This document shows positions 1 through 6,760 of a stretch of 19,857 nt of DNA, in pieces. The notes under the pieces were generated by a model. That model saw nothing but the letters and a program-made list of their open reading frames with translations, was not told the origin of the DNA and did not search any database. The position numbers were made by a program, and so were the translations under genes. The DNA is taken from assembly GCA_017532355.1 (NCBI GenBank), contig JAFXJK010000014.1:1-19857 (forward strand). Direction: 5' to 3'. The stretch is from Oscillospiraceae bacterium (GTDB lineage: Bacteria > Bacillota_A > Clostridia > Oscillospirales > JAAYXM01). Positions within the stretch are counted from its first letter, which is position 1; every line of letters begins with the position of its first letter.

Positions 1-8
1 AATGCATA

Positions 9-46
9 AAAAATTCCGGAAATACGACCGTATTCCCGGAATTTTT
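9..46. terminator. Rho-independent terminator, left edge
   Basis: An 11-bp stem (AAAAATTCCGG at 9-19 with CCGGAATTTTT at 36-46) continues inward through AATAC/GTATT around a small loop. The A-run on one side and T-run on the other mean it could stop transcription in both directions. It probably ends a plus-strand gene lying to the left of the window, since no gene inside the window points into it directly. Confidence 0.8.
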
Positions 47-125
47 ATATTTCTACAAACGAAAAATATCTCAATTCAAATCTGTCTGCACCCCGAAAGG
101 GTTAATTTTGGATGAAGTTCAAGGC

Positions 126-164
126 AAAAAAGCGAGCATAACCTGACGGTTAGCTCGCTTTTTT
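126..164. terminator. Bidirectional terminator after the ceramidase-like gene
   Basis: A 12-bp perfect stem (AAAAAAGCGAGC at 126-137, GCTCGCTTTTTT at 153-164) has a further TAACC/GGTTA pairing inside the loop. Reading the minus strand, it lies about 80 bases past the stop of the ceramidase-like gene and ends in a T-run. It is therefore the likely end of the EamA-ceramidase transcript. The 58-bp repeat lies between the stop codon and this hairpin. Confidence 0.85.
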
Positions 165-167
165 AAC

Positions 168-225
168 GAAGAAATTCGCCAAAAGGATGTTTTTCGGGGC
201 AAAACTGCCTTATGTGGCTGTGGCC
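168..225 (-). repeat. 58-bp dispersed repeat, copy 1
   Basis: This block is the exact reverse complement of 8120-8177, with no mismatch in 58 bases; identity stops abruptly on both sides. Read in the direction of the upstream gene (minus), it sits between the stop codon at 247 and the terminator at 126-164, so it would be part of the 3' untranslated RNA. It contains a short GGCA-GTTT-TGCC hairpin. No transposase or long open frame is associated with it. Its nature (mobile remnant, 3'-UTR element or small RNA source) is unknown. Confidence 0.9.
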
Positions 226-246
226 TTCTCGCAGGCTTTTTTGTAT

Positions 247-1560
247 TTAATTCATTGTTTTATACATTTCTATCAATTTATCCGTAATTTTATTGCCGGC
301 AGACGGTTCAAGTGCGCTCGTTGGAGCGAGACGAGCCTCATAGACTCCCTCTCTCATACATTCGGCAGTGGGAACATAGCCACAGTAGTCGTTGGCAAAG
401 GCGGAAACAAAGCAATAGCCGTCGCACGATTCTTTTATCTTTTTTCCAAACTCTGTAAAGATCTGGCAGGGACAGCCAAAGATAAAGCAATCGCTTATCT
501 GGAAAAGCTGGAGAGGAAGTGTGAGCTGTGTTCTTTTGTCTGCCTGTATCAAAAAAGTCTGAAGGGCGAAGAAGGTGTCTATATAGTTTTCACTTCCGGG
601 TACGCTTTCACAGAGCTTGTCGCCAAAACTGTCAAACAGAGCTTTTGCCGCGAGGAGAGCTTCTTCGGAAGGTTTTCTGAATTTCACCTCGACGGAAGAA
701 GAGGAACAAGCGATTTTTTCGCTTTCAATCGGAGATGAGTTTGCTATGGCACGAGATGAGGCCTCTGCGAGTTTGGTGCCAACTCTTTTGTATGTTGCAT
801 AAGGGTCAATATATGAGGCTTCATCGTACGGGTTTATGTGGTTTATGTTTCCGCAGGCACCGTTTATGAAAACGGTAACGAAGTCATTACCGTAAAGTCT
901 CTTCATCTCTTTGCTGAGAATAGATATATAATCGCCGGTAATTTCAGTTGTTGCAATTGTTGCAGGGTGTGTTGCGAAATTTATGATTGCACCGACATAC
1001 TCACCTTTTTGCTTAACTGAGAGAACGAACAGCTCGGGGTCAATCTCGCTGCAGGGTTTATCAATCTTTTCGGGCTCGGTGCGCGGAGGGTTTGTCTTAA
1101 ATGAGCCGTCTTTCATTTTATATACGCGGATAAAGGAAATGTCATAAAGATTCTCTTTGCCTATTGCAATTTCAGAGTCCTCTGCTCTCTTCCACGCACA
1201 TACAATGGCGTCGGAAACTTTTTCTGTGAGCATACGGAGATAATGTTCGTCACGAACGACCTCTTCTCCCCAATTGAGAGTAGGACCTGCGCCGTGAGCA
1301 TGAGTTGCAACTACCATAATTGCTTCGGGTTTTATGGGAATCATCTGTGATACGCGTTCTCTTATTCTCGTTGTAATATCGAGTGTTATTCCGCAGGCAT
1401 CAATTGATGCAATTGCGAGGGAATTTGTTCCGTCATTTACTGCAACTGCGCGGACATAGAGAGTGTCAAGAATTTCATCTGCATACCTCGCGGCAAAATC
1501 GCCGGGAATAATGCTGCCGAGAGCAGGGGTAATATCGAGTTCAAAAAAACCAAATTTCAT
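247..1560 (-). CDS. Neutral/alkaline ceramidase N-terminal-domain-like hydrolase
   Basis: The 437-residue protein resembles the N-terminal catalytic domain of neutral/alkaline non-lysosomal ceramidases, a zinc-dependent amidase fold. Visible hallmarks are the start FGFFELDITP, the strand ending VVATHAHGAGPTLNW (the family's metal-binding THxH region), FATHPAT and FINGACGNINHIN. Full ceramidases are around 650-750 residues with a C-terminal domain; this one is only the catalytic part, as in many bacterial homologues. There is no signal peptide or membrane segment, so it should be cytoplasmic, and a sphingolipid substrate is doubtful. The start ATG is preceded by CCGGAGG at good spacing. It lies 18 bases downstream of the EamA permease gene and is probably co-transcribed with it. 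The substrate cannot be read from sequence. Confidence 0.8.
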   Translation of the reverse strand: MKFGFFELDITPALGSIIPGDFAARYADEILDTLYVRAVAVNDGTNSLAIASIDACGITLDITTRIRERVSQMIPIKPEAIMVVATHAHGAGPTLNWGEEVVRDEHYLRMLTEKVSDAIVCAWKRAEDSEIAIGKENLYDISFIRVYKMKDGSFKTNPPRTEPEKIDKPCSEIDPELFVLSVKQKGEYVGAIINFATHPATIATTEITGDYISILSKEMKRLYGNDFVTVFINGACGNINHINPYDEASYIDPYATYKRVGTKLAEASSRAIANSSPIESEKIACSSSSVEVKFRKPSEEALLAAKALFDSFGDKLCESVPGSENYIDTFFALQTFLIQADKRTQLTLPLQLFQISDCFIFGCPCQIFTEFGKKIKESCDGYCFVSAFANDYCGYVPTAECMREGVYEARLAPTSALEPSAGNKITDKLIEMYKTMN

Positions 1561-1578
1561 AAGAAAACCTCCGGATTA

Positions 1579-2445
1579 TTAAGCATTCTTTTTGTATGCG
1601 GTAAAGTATGATGCAACAACAATACAGATTATTGCAATAAACAGTTTGTAGTCGGGGATTATTCCGTTCACAAAGAAGGTGACAAACGGTGTGAGAACGG
1701 GTTTAACAAAGAACGCAAGCGAACCCATAATGACACCGCCTTTTTCAATGGCACGGAAATAACAGGCATATCCAACACCCGTTACGAGAAGTCCGAGGTA
1801 GGCGAGGTTTGAAAGATTGGTGATGGAGAAGGTCGGGATTAAGTCAGCACCTGTTATAAGAAGAATGAGGAGCAGAACTATGCTTCCAAATACGAAAACA
1901 AGGCTTGTCTGGACAGATGCTCCGAGCTTTGTCATAAACTTGCGGCTGAGAACTGTATAGAGACTGAAAGAAAGGCTTGCGAATACGCCATAGAGGACAG
2001 ACTCCATGTTTGTTCCTGCAGAAAAGTCTGTGCAGATAAGAACTCCGATGATACCGAAAACGAGAGCGATAATCTTGTTTCGAGTAAGTTTTTCTTTTAA
2101 AATGAGCATCGCGAAGAGGATTGTGAAGATTGAGTTTGAAGAGAAGATAATTGCGATAAGAGCAGGAGAGTCCGCTTTCTTTACGCCTATTTGTAAGGTT
2201 GTCATGCTGATGCATATAAACAAAATTCCAAGCGCGGTGGTTATGCCGATATCTTTCGCGGTTATGTGTAAATTCTCTTTTTTAATCTTGCAGACGGCAG
2301 GTGGGATAAGGATAAGAGAGCCTATCATAAAGCGCCAGAACGTGATTGCGAACGGGCTTACATCGCCTGCTATCAGCTTGCTTACGGGTTCGAGAGTTAC
2401 GAACAGAATTGCGGTTATGAGTGAGTAAAGAACGCCTTTTTTCAT
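1579..2445 (-). CDS. EamA/DMT-family permease
   Basis: This 288-residue integral membrane protein belongs to the drug/metabolite transporter (EamA) superfamily. It consists of two repeats of about five transmembrane helices, with the typical openings LYSLITAILFVTLEPVSKL and FWRFMIGSLILIPPA in the first and LYGVFASLSFSLYTVLSRKF in the second. The start at 2445 is chosen because AAGGAG lies just before it and it opens directly into the first helix; an upstream reading of the frame would cross the divergent promoter region and enter the LysR gene. A consensus promoter lies at 2482-2510. The substrate is unknown. The downstream ceramidase-like hydrolase and the divergent LysR regulator suggest that permease and hydrolase handle one compound and are switched by that regulator. 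Confidence 0.88.
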   Translation of the reverse strand: MKKGVLYSLITAILFVTLEPVSKLIAGDVSPFAITFWRFMIGSLILIPPAVCKIKKENLHITAKDIGITTALGILFICISMTTLQIGVKKADSPALIAIIFSSNSIFTILFAMLILKEKLTRNKIIALVFGIIGVLICTDFSAGTNMESVLYGVFASLSFSLYTVLSRKFMTKLGASVQTSLVFVFGSIVLLLILLITGADLIPTFSITNLSNLAYLGLLVTGVGYACYFRAIEKGGVIMGSLAFFVKPVLTPFVTFFVNGIIPDYKLFIAIICIVVASYFTAYKKNA

Positions 2446-2481
2446 TTTAATCTCCTTGTCTTGTGTTTTGATTACCTTGCT

Positions 2482-2510
2482 ATTATACAAAATTCGCTCT
2501 TTAGTGTAAA
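2482..2510 (-). promoter_or_regulatory. Sigma-A promoter of the EamA-ceramidase operon
   Basis: On the minus strand TTTACA (2510-2505) and TATAAT (2487-2482) are separated by exactly 17 bases, giving a start about 30 bases before the EamA ribosome binding site. It is arranged back to back with the LysR promoter at 2529-2557. The 18 bases between the two -35 boxes are almost pure A/T. Confidence 0.75.
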
Positions 2511-2528
2511 TAATGTAATTATATATAG

Positions 2529-2557
2529 TTGCTATATGTTTTGATATATAGTATAAT
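2529..2557 (+). promoter_or_regulatory. LysR gene promoter overlapped by ATATAG half-sites
   Basis: TTGCTA (2529-2534), 17 bases, then TATAAT (2552-2557). Three copies of a 6-base motif in alternating orientation overlap it: ATATAG at 2523-2528, CTATAT at 2532-2537 and ATATAG at 2546-2551. Their position over the LysR promoter and beside the EamA -35 box suits binding by the LysR protein, which usually represses itself and controls its divergent neighbour. That binding role is inferred. Confidence 0.65.
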
Positions 2558-2581
2558 GACGATAGGAGAGTGAGATGCTTT

Positions 2582-3433
2582 ATGGAAATTCTACAGCTTA
2601 AATACTTCAGCCACGCGGCAAAATGCGAAAACTTCTCGCATACCGCAAAGAAATTCTGCGTTCCGACCTCGTGTGTTTCTGCGAGCGTAAAAAAGCTCGA
2701 AAAAGAAATCGGGGTAAGCCTTTTTGACAGAACCGCAAACACGATAAAACTCAATGAGTACGGAAAGATTTTTCTTTCGGCGGTTACGGCATCGGAAGAG
2801 CTATTCAAAAAAGCCGAAACAGATATTTTAGAGCTTAGGCAAATGCCTTTTGGAGAGCTCAAGCTTCTCATCCTCACAAACCGCCAGAAGGTTACGGAAG
2901 TTATTTCTGAATTTAAAATCAAGTATCCGCAGATTTCGTTTAACATAAAGCATCAGTGGCAGGACGGGGCTTTGGATATCGGCGAATATGACATAGTAGT
3001 TTCAGACTTTGGCATTCCCGATATAAAGTTTGATAAGAAATTTTGGTTGCACGAAGAAATATTTCTTGCGGTTCATAAGGAGAATCCTCTTTCAAGGAAA
3101 AAACGTGTTTCGGCGGATGAGATGAAAAACGAAAAGTTCGTTTCAATGGAAAGGGGAAGCAGCCTTCGCCGTTGTGCGGATAAGTATCTCGAAGGGCAGG
3201 GGATAAAACCCGATATCGTTATTGAGTGTGACGACCCGAGATATATCCGAAACTATCTGAAGATGGGGCTGGGGGTTACATTCTTTCCAGGGATTTCGTG
3301 GAAAAAGGAAGTTGACGGCGAAATAAGGCTTTTGCATATAGGAGAAGGTCTGTATCGCGATTCGTATATCTATCTAAATAAAACGGCATCAAATATGGCT
3401 CGTCTGTTCGCCAAAGAACTGGAAGAAAGATAA
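2582..3433 (+). CDS. LysR-family transcriptional regulator
   Basis: This is a 283-residue LysR-type regulator. Residues about 1-60 form the winged helix-turn-helix (MEILQLKYFSHAAKCENFSH through VKKLEKEIGVSLFDRT). The rest is the periplasmic-binding-protein-like effector domain, including the typical late motif GLGVTFFPGISW. The ATG at 2582 is preferred over a GTG 12 bases upstream because that GTG overlaps the AGGAGA ribosome binding site and because the family normally begins MExxQLxYF. The gene is divergent from the EamA-ceramidase operon, the usual layout for a LysR regulator and its target. The effector is unknown. It ends one base before a strong terminator hairpin. Confidence 0.92.
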   Translation: MEILQLKYFSHAAKCENFSHTAKKFCVPTSCVSASVKKLEKEIGVSLFDRTANTIKLNEYGKIFLSAVTASEELFKKAETDILELRQMPFGELKLLILTNRQKVTEVISEFKIKYPQISFNIKHQWQDGALDIGEYDIVVSDFGIPDIKFDKKFWLHEEIFLAVHKENPLSRKKRVSADEMKNEKFVSMERGSSLRRCADKYLEGQGIKPDIVIECDDPRYIRNYLKMGLGVTFFPGISWKKEVDGEIRLLHIGEGLYRDSYIYLNKTASNMARLFAKELEER

Positions 3434-3471
3434 AAAACACCCGAATCAACAAAGATTGATTCGGGTGTTTT
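3434..3471. terminator. Bidirectional terminator between LysR and CsoR-like genes
   Basis: A perfect 16-bp stem (3434-3449 with 3456-3471) encloses the 6-base loop CAAAGA, with A-run and T-run at the base. It serves the convergent LysR gene (plus) and the metal-sensor operon (minus). Confidence 0.9.
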
Positions 3472-3484
3472 GGTTGTATGAAAA

Positions 3485-3763
3485 TTACATAAACTTTTCA
3501 ATAGATTTCTTGAATTCCTCGAGTGAGCTTTCGTCCCCGTCCTCTATCGCGTGGGCGATGCAGTGGGTTATATGCTCGTTTATGATTTCTTTGCCAAGAC
3601 CTGAGATTGCGCTGCGGACAGCGGAGAGCTGGTTGAGTACATCTGCGCAGTCCTCGTCAGATTCTATCATTTTTTTAACATGGTTCAAATGCCCGATTGC
3701 GCGGGAAATGCGGTTTATCTGACGCTTTTTCTCTTCGGGTGAATGGTGATGATGATGCCCCAT
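3485..3763 (-). CDS. CsoR/RcnR/FrmR-family (DUF156) metal- or thiol-sensing repressor
   Basis: This 92-residue all-helical protein belongs to the CsoR/RcnR/FrmR repressor family, which binds DNA as a tetramer and releases it on binding Cu(I), Ni/Co, sulfane sulfur or formaldehyde. The core motifs are RISRAIGHLNHVKKMI, DCADVLNQLSAVRSAI and NEHITHCIAHA. Cys39, His64 and Cys68 have the same spacing (25 and 4) as the Cu(I) ligands Cys36, His61 and Cys65 of CsoR, which favours copper. An N-terminal GHHHHH stretch could add metal ligands. The ATG at 3763 follows AAGGAGGTG, giving the natural start. It is the last gene of a three-gene minus-strand operon behind a methyltransferase and an ECF S component. 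No copper pump or chaperone is in the window. Confidence 0.9.
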   Translation of the reverse strand: MGHHHHHSPEEKKRQINRISRAIGHLNHVKKMIESDEDCADVLNQLSAVRSAISGLGKEIINEHITHCIAHAIEDGDESSLEEFKKSIEKFM

Positions 3764-3806
3764 AGCGCACCTCCTTTTCAAAAGTCCGGTTCAATTATAG
3801 CGCATT

Positions 3807-4388
3807 TCAGGACTTTTTGCAAATACCGCAAACGATATATCTGTCAGCATCGTCGATGACAGTGGTTACATCCAAAAATTCATTGAAAATTTCCGCAAGC
3901 TCTGATGCCGCCATAAGTCCGATGGAAACCTTGCTTGCCACACCCTCGTGGTGGCGGTTAATCATATCCCGTCCCATACCGTGTGCAACTGTGAGAGTTC
4001 CGCCGGGAATTAAAAGCCCTGACAGAGTGCGGATTGTATCATAAGGCTTCGGGAAGTGAGGAAACGCGTTATATACCATAACTGCGTCAAAGCTCTTCTT
4101 AAAAGAAAATTCTGTAGCATCACCGCAGAGAACTTCAATGTCGGGAAAACTCTTTCTCGCAATTTTTACCATTTCGGGCGAAATATCAATGCCTGTCACA
4201 TCAGCTTCTCGCGCGATGTAGTACGGAAACATAACGCCCGTACCGCAGGCAACGTCAAGAACACGCGTGTTTGCATATATATTTGAGCGATTTAAAATGT
4301 CTTCGATAATCTCGTCACTCTTGATCATCTCTGCGTCCCACGTGGGAGCGCAGGAATCAAAAAAGTCAATTATATCTTGTTTATTCAT
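3807..4388 (-). CDS. Class I SAM-dependent methyltransferase
   Basis: This 193-residue Rossmann-fold methyltransferase has motif I VLDVACGTGVMFPYY near residues 40-55, the acidic ribose-binding strand VTGIDISPEMVKIARK, motif II-like FDAVMVYNAFPHF, and motif III LIPGGTLTVAHG. It is of the UbiE/Methyltransf_11 type, which covers small-molecule acceptors; the acceptor cannot be read from sequence. The ATG at 4388 is chosen because AGGTG lies six bases before it; a GTG nine bases upstream is possible. Its start overlaps the end of the ECF S-component gene (ATGAATAA), so translation of the two is probably coupled. This suggests the enzyme modifies the imported compound or something made from it. 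Confidence 0.85.
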   Translation of the reverse strand: MNKQDIIDFFDSCAPTWDAEMIKSDEIIEDILNRSNIYANTRVLDVACGTGVMFPYYIAREADVTGIDISPEMVKIARKSFPDIEVLCGDATEFSFKKSFDAVMVYNAFPHFPKPYDTIRTLSGLLIPGGTLTVAHGMGRDMINRHHEGVASKVSIGLMAASELAEIFNEFLDVTTVIDDADRYIVCGICKKS

Positions 4389-4905
4389 CAAAAACACCTG
4401 TTTTCCTGAGAACTAAAATAATTATAGGCAAAGTTACAAGCTGTGCAATTATGCCGGGGAGGGTGCCGACAATGTATGATGTAGCCCAGATAGCCGTCGA
4501 ATATGCATTTGCGTTTGTGATATATACGCACGCGTTGACAACACCGCCAACTACGCGACCAGCAAGCATTGCAGGGATGAGTGAGGAATACGATCTCAAA
4601 AGAATGTTTTTAAGGCGGAATGCTTTGAACAGGGCGCCTGCCGTGAGCCCATAGACCATAAGCTCCGGGATCATTGTGATGAGCTTTGCAGGTCCGGGCA
4701 TACCGGAAAGGAGACTTGAAATAATCGGTCCGCAAAGACCGCAGAATGCGCCATATACCGGTCCACACAGAATTCCTGAAAGAAGTACAGGAAAGTGCAT
4801 AGGAGAAAAAGCTGTTCCAATTCCGAACGAATGGAAGATAAGTGGGAGAACGTAGCAGAGAACCGTGCATATCGCGGCAAGGCAAAGTTTTTTTGTGTTT
4901 TTCAT
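4381..4905 (-). CDS. ECF transporter S component (substrate-binding membrane subunit)
   Basis: This 174-residue very hydrophobic protein has five or six membrane helices. The stretch FSPMHFPVLLSGILCGP followed by YGAFCGLCGPIISSLL is typical of substrate-capturing S components of energy-coupling-factor vitamin transporters. Such subunits share an EcfT-EcfA-EcfA' module encoded elsewhere, and none of those genes is in this window. The start at 4905 follows GAAGGAAAG. The ligand is unknown: I see no riboswitch or biosynthetic neighbour that names a vitamin. The 8-nt overlap with the methyltransferase and the trailing CsoR-like sensor are the main contextual clues. The nearest alternative is a generic small membrane protein, but the motif order argues for an S component. 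Confidence 0.78.
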   Translation of the reverse strand: MKNTKKLCLAAICTVLCYVLPLIFHSFGIGTAFSPMHFPVLLSGILCGPVYGAFCGLCGPIISSLLSGMPGPAKLITMIPELMVYGLTAGALFKAFRLKNILLRSYSSLIPAMLAGRVVGGVVNACVYITNANAYSTAIWATSYIVGTLPGIIAQLVTLPIIILVLRKTGVFDE

Positions 4906-4939
4906 AGAAATCTTTCCTTCTCGTTTTCTGATATATAAT

Positions 4940-4968
4940 ATTTTATATGCTTTTGTGTCTTTACGCAA
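4940..4968 (-). promoter_or_regulatory. Possible promoter of the ECF S component-methyltransferase-CsoR operon
   Basis: On the minus strand TTGCGT (4968-4963), 17 bases, then TAAAAT (4945-4940), about 35 bases before the start codon at 4905. An alternative -10, TATAAA, overlaps it. The hexamers are only moderately good, so this is tentative. Confidence 0.4.
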
Positions 4969-5031
4969 GCCCGTAGGGGGGATGTTTTGTGTGTTTCAAG
5001 CGTTTTTTTAGAAAAATTTTTCCATATATTA

Positions 5032-5060
5032 TTGCTAAAAATCTCTTGCAGTGGTAAAAT
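5032..5060 (+). promoter_or_regulatory. Probable pncB promoter
   Basis: TTGCTA (5032-5037), 17 bases, TAAAAT (5055-5060). A second, overlapping TTGCAG-17-TAAAAT pair at 5046-5074 would start almost at the ribosome binding site, so the upstream pair is preferred. I found no riboswitch-like structure in the 186-base gap to the divergent operon. Confidence 0.5.
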
Positions 5061-5091
5061 ATTTACAATAAAATTTTAGGGGTAATGAAAA

Positions 5092-6528
5092 ATGAAGCGA
5101 AATATGAATCTCACAATGCTTATGGACTTTTATGAGCTCACCATGGCAAAAGGGTATTTCGAAAACGGAATGAAAGACAGAATTACATATTTTGATATGT
5201 TCTTCCGCAATATTCCGGATGGCGGAGGATACGCCATAATGGCAGGCGTTGAGCAGCTTGTTGAATATCTGCGTGAGCTTTCATTTGATGATGAGGACAT
5301 CGAATTTCTCCGCGGAAAGAAGATATTCGACGAAGCATTCCTCGAGTATCTCCGCAACTTCAAGTTCTCGGGCGATGTCTGGGCAGTAGCAGAGGGAACT
5401 CCGATTTTTCCGGGCGAGCCGATTGTCACGGTGCGCGCAAAGGCTATAGAGGCTCAGCTTATCGAGACTATGGTGCTTCTTACGATAAACCACCAGAGCC
5501 TTATTGCGACAAAATCAAACCGCATCTGCCGTGCGGCGCAGGGAAGACCCGTTATGGAATTCGGCTCTCGCCGTGCGCAAGGGTATGACGGTGCGATTTA
5601 CGGCGCAAGGGCTGCGTACATCGGCGGTTGTGTCGGTACAGCCTGCACGATTTCCGAGCGCGACTACGGCATTCCTGCCACAGGTACAATGGCACACAGC
5701 TGGGTGCAGATGTTCCCGACTGAGATTGAAGCATTCAGAACCTATGCAAGAACTTATCCCGATTCATGCTCGCTTCTTGTTGATACATATAACGTCCTCA
5801 AGTCAGGCGTGCCGAACGCGATAAAGGTGTTCAACGAAGAGCTCGTTCCGAACGGTTACCGCCCGAAGAGCATCCGTATCGACAGCGGTGACATAACATA
5901 TCTCTCTCAGAAGGCAAGAAAGATGCTCGACGAGGCAGGCTTTGAGGATTGCAAGATTATTGCGTCCAACGCGCTTGACGAATACATCATCCGCGACATT
6001 ATCATGCAGGGTGCGCAGATTGACATCTTCGGCGTAGGTGAAAGACTTATCACCTCACGCAGTGAGCCTGTTTTCGGCGGTGTATATAAGCTTGCGGCAG
6101 TTGAGGAGGAAGGTGAGATAATCCCGAAGATTAAGCTTTCCGAGAATGTAGAAAAGATTACAACTCCGGGCTTCAAGAAGCTCTGGAGACTTATAGACAA
6201 CGAAAGCGGTAAGGCAATGGCGGACGTCATAACTCTTGCCGATGAAACAATCGAGAGCGGAAAGGCGTACGAGCTTTTCGATCCGAACCACACGTGGAAG
6301 CGCAAGACGATTGAAAACTTTACTGCGCGTCCGCTTCATGAGCAGCTCTTTAAGCAGGGTGAGTGCGTCTATCGCGACCGTTCAATAAATGAGATTCGCG
6401 ACTTCTGCGCAAAATCGGTGGATGAGCTCTGGAGCGAGGTATGCCGATTTGAAAATCCTCATAAATATTATGTTGACCTTTCAGAAAAGCTCTGGTCAGT
6501 AAAGAAAGAAATGCTTGACAAACACTAA
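5092..6528 (+). CDS. pncB: Nicotinate phosphoribosyltransferase
   Basis: This 478-residue enzyme joins nicotinate and PRPP, with ATP hydrolysis, to give nicotinate mononucleotide, the entry step of NAD salvage (Preiss-Handler pathway). It starts with the family's LTMLMDFYELTMAKGYFENG and contains EFGSRRAQGYDGAIYGARAA, a substrate-binding segment. GTMAHSW places His202 where the phospho-histidine sits in this family. The phosphate-binding end of the barrel is seen in RIDSGDITYLS and IFGVGERLITS. Length is normal for the long Firmicutes type. A GGGG ribosome binding site lies about nine bases before the ATG. It leads a plus-strand cluster with a PspC protein 21 bases downstream and a MATE exporter. 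Confidence 0.95.
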   Translation: MKRNMNLTMLMDFYELTMAKGYFENGMKDRITYFDMFFRNIPDGGGYAIMAGVEQLVEYLRELSFDDEDIEFLRGKKIFDEAFLEYLRNFKFSGDVWAVAEGTPIFPGEPIVTVRAKAIEAQLIETMVLLTINHQSLIATKSNRICRAAQGRPVMEFGSRRAQGYDGAIYGARAAYIGGCVGTACTISERDYGIPATGTMAHSWVQMFPTEIEAFRTYARTYPDSCSLLVDTYNVLKSGVPNAIKVFNEELVPNGYRPKSIRIDSGDITYLSQKARKMLDEAGFEDCKIIASNALDEYIIRDIIMQGAQIDIFGVGERLITSRSEPVFGGVYKLAAVEEEGEIIPKIKLSENVEKITTPGFKKLWRLIDNESGKAMADVITLADETIESGKAYELFDPNHTWKRKTIENFTARPLHEQLFKQGECVYRDRSINEIRDFCAKSVDELWSEVCRFENPHKYYVDLSEKLWSVKKEMLDKH

Positions 6529-6549
6529 ACGATTTATGGAGGGAAGGAT

Positions 6550-6744
6550 ATGAATAAGAAGCTCTATAAGATAAACGAAGGGAAGAAGCTTGACGGAGTA
6601 TGCGGCGGAATTGCTGAATACTTTGAAATAGACCCGACGATTATCCGTCTCGCCTGGATTCTTTTTACGGCTCTCGGTGGTAGCGGAATAGTTGCGTATA
6701 TTATCTGTGCGATAGTATTTCCGCGTAAAGAGGAAACCTTTTAA
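6550..6744 (+). CDS. Small PspC-domain membrane protein
   Basis: This 64-residue protein is almost entirely one PspC domain. An N-terminal segment with KKLDGVCGGIAEYFEIDPT is followed by a hydrophobic helix pair (IIRLAWILFTALGGSGIVAYI) and the closing IVFPRKEE. PspC is the membrane partner in phage-shock or envelope-stress responses in proteobacteria. Stand-alone PspC proteins of this size are common in Firmicutes, where their role is less clear. A strong GGAGGGAAGG site precedes it, only 21 bases after pncB, so the two are probably co-transcribed, with the MATE gene 16 bases further on. Confidence 0.9.
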   Translation: MNKKLYKINEGKKLDGVCGGIAEYFEIDPTIIRLAWILFTALGGSGIVAYIICAIVFPRKEETF

Positions 6745-6760
6745 TTTGAGGAATATATAA

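Noticed and set aside
187..738. A 183-codon plus-strand open frame beginning in the 58-bp repeat
   Set aside because: Most of it is antisense to the ceramidase-like gene; only its first codons come from the repeat, and no family motif is visible.
2446..2946. Upstream extension of the EamA frame into the LysR gene
   Set aside because: The extension crosses both promoters and is antisense to LysR; the ATG at 2445 has a good ribosome site and begins directly with the first membrane helix.
4906..5091. A riboswitch upstream of pncB or the ECF S component
   Set aside because: The gap holds a G-run (around 4975-4981) and A/T-rich DNA, but I could find no paired structure resembling a TPP, NAD or other known aptamer.
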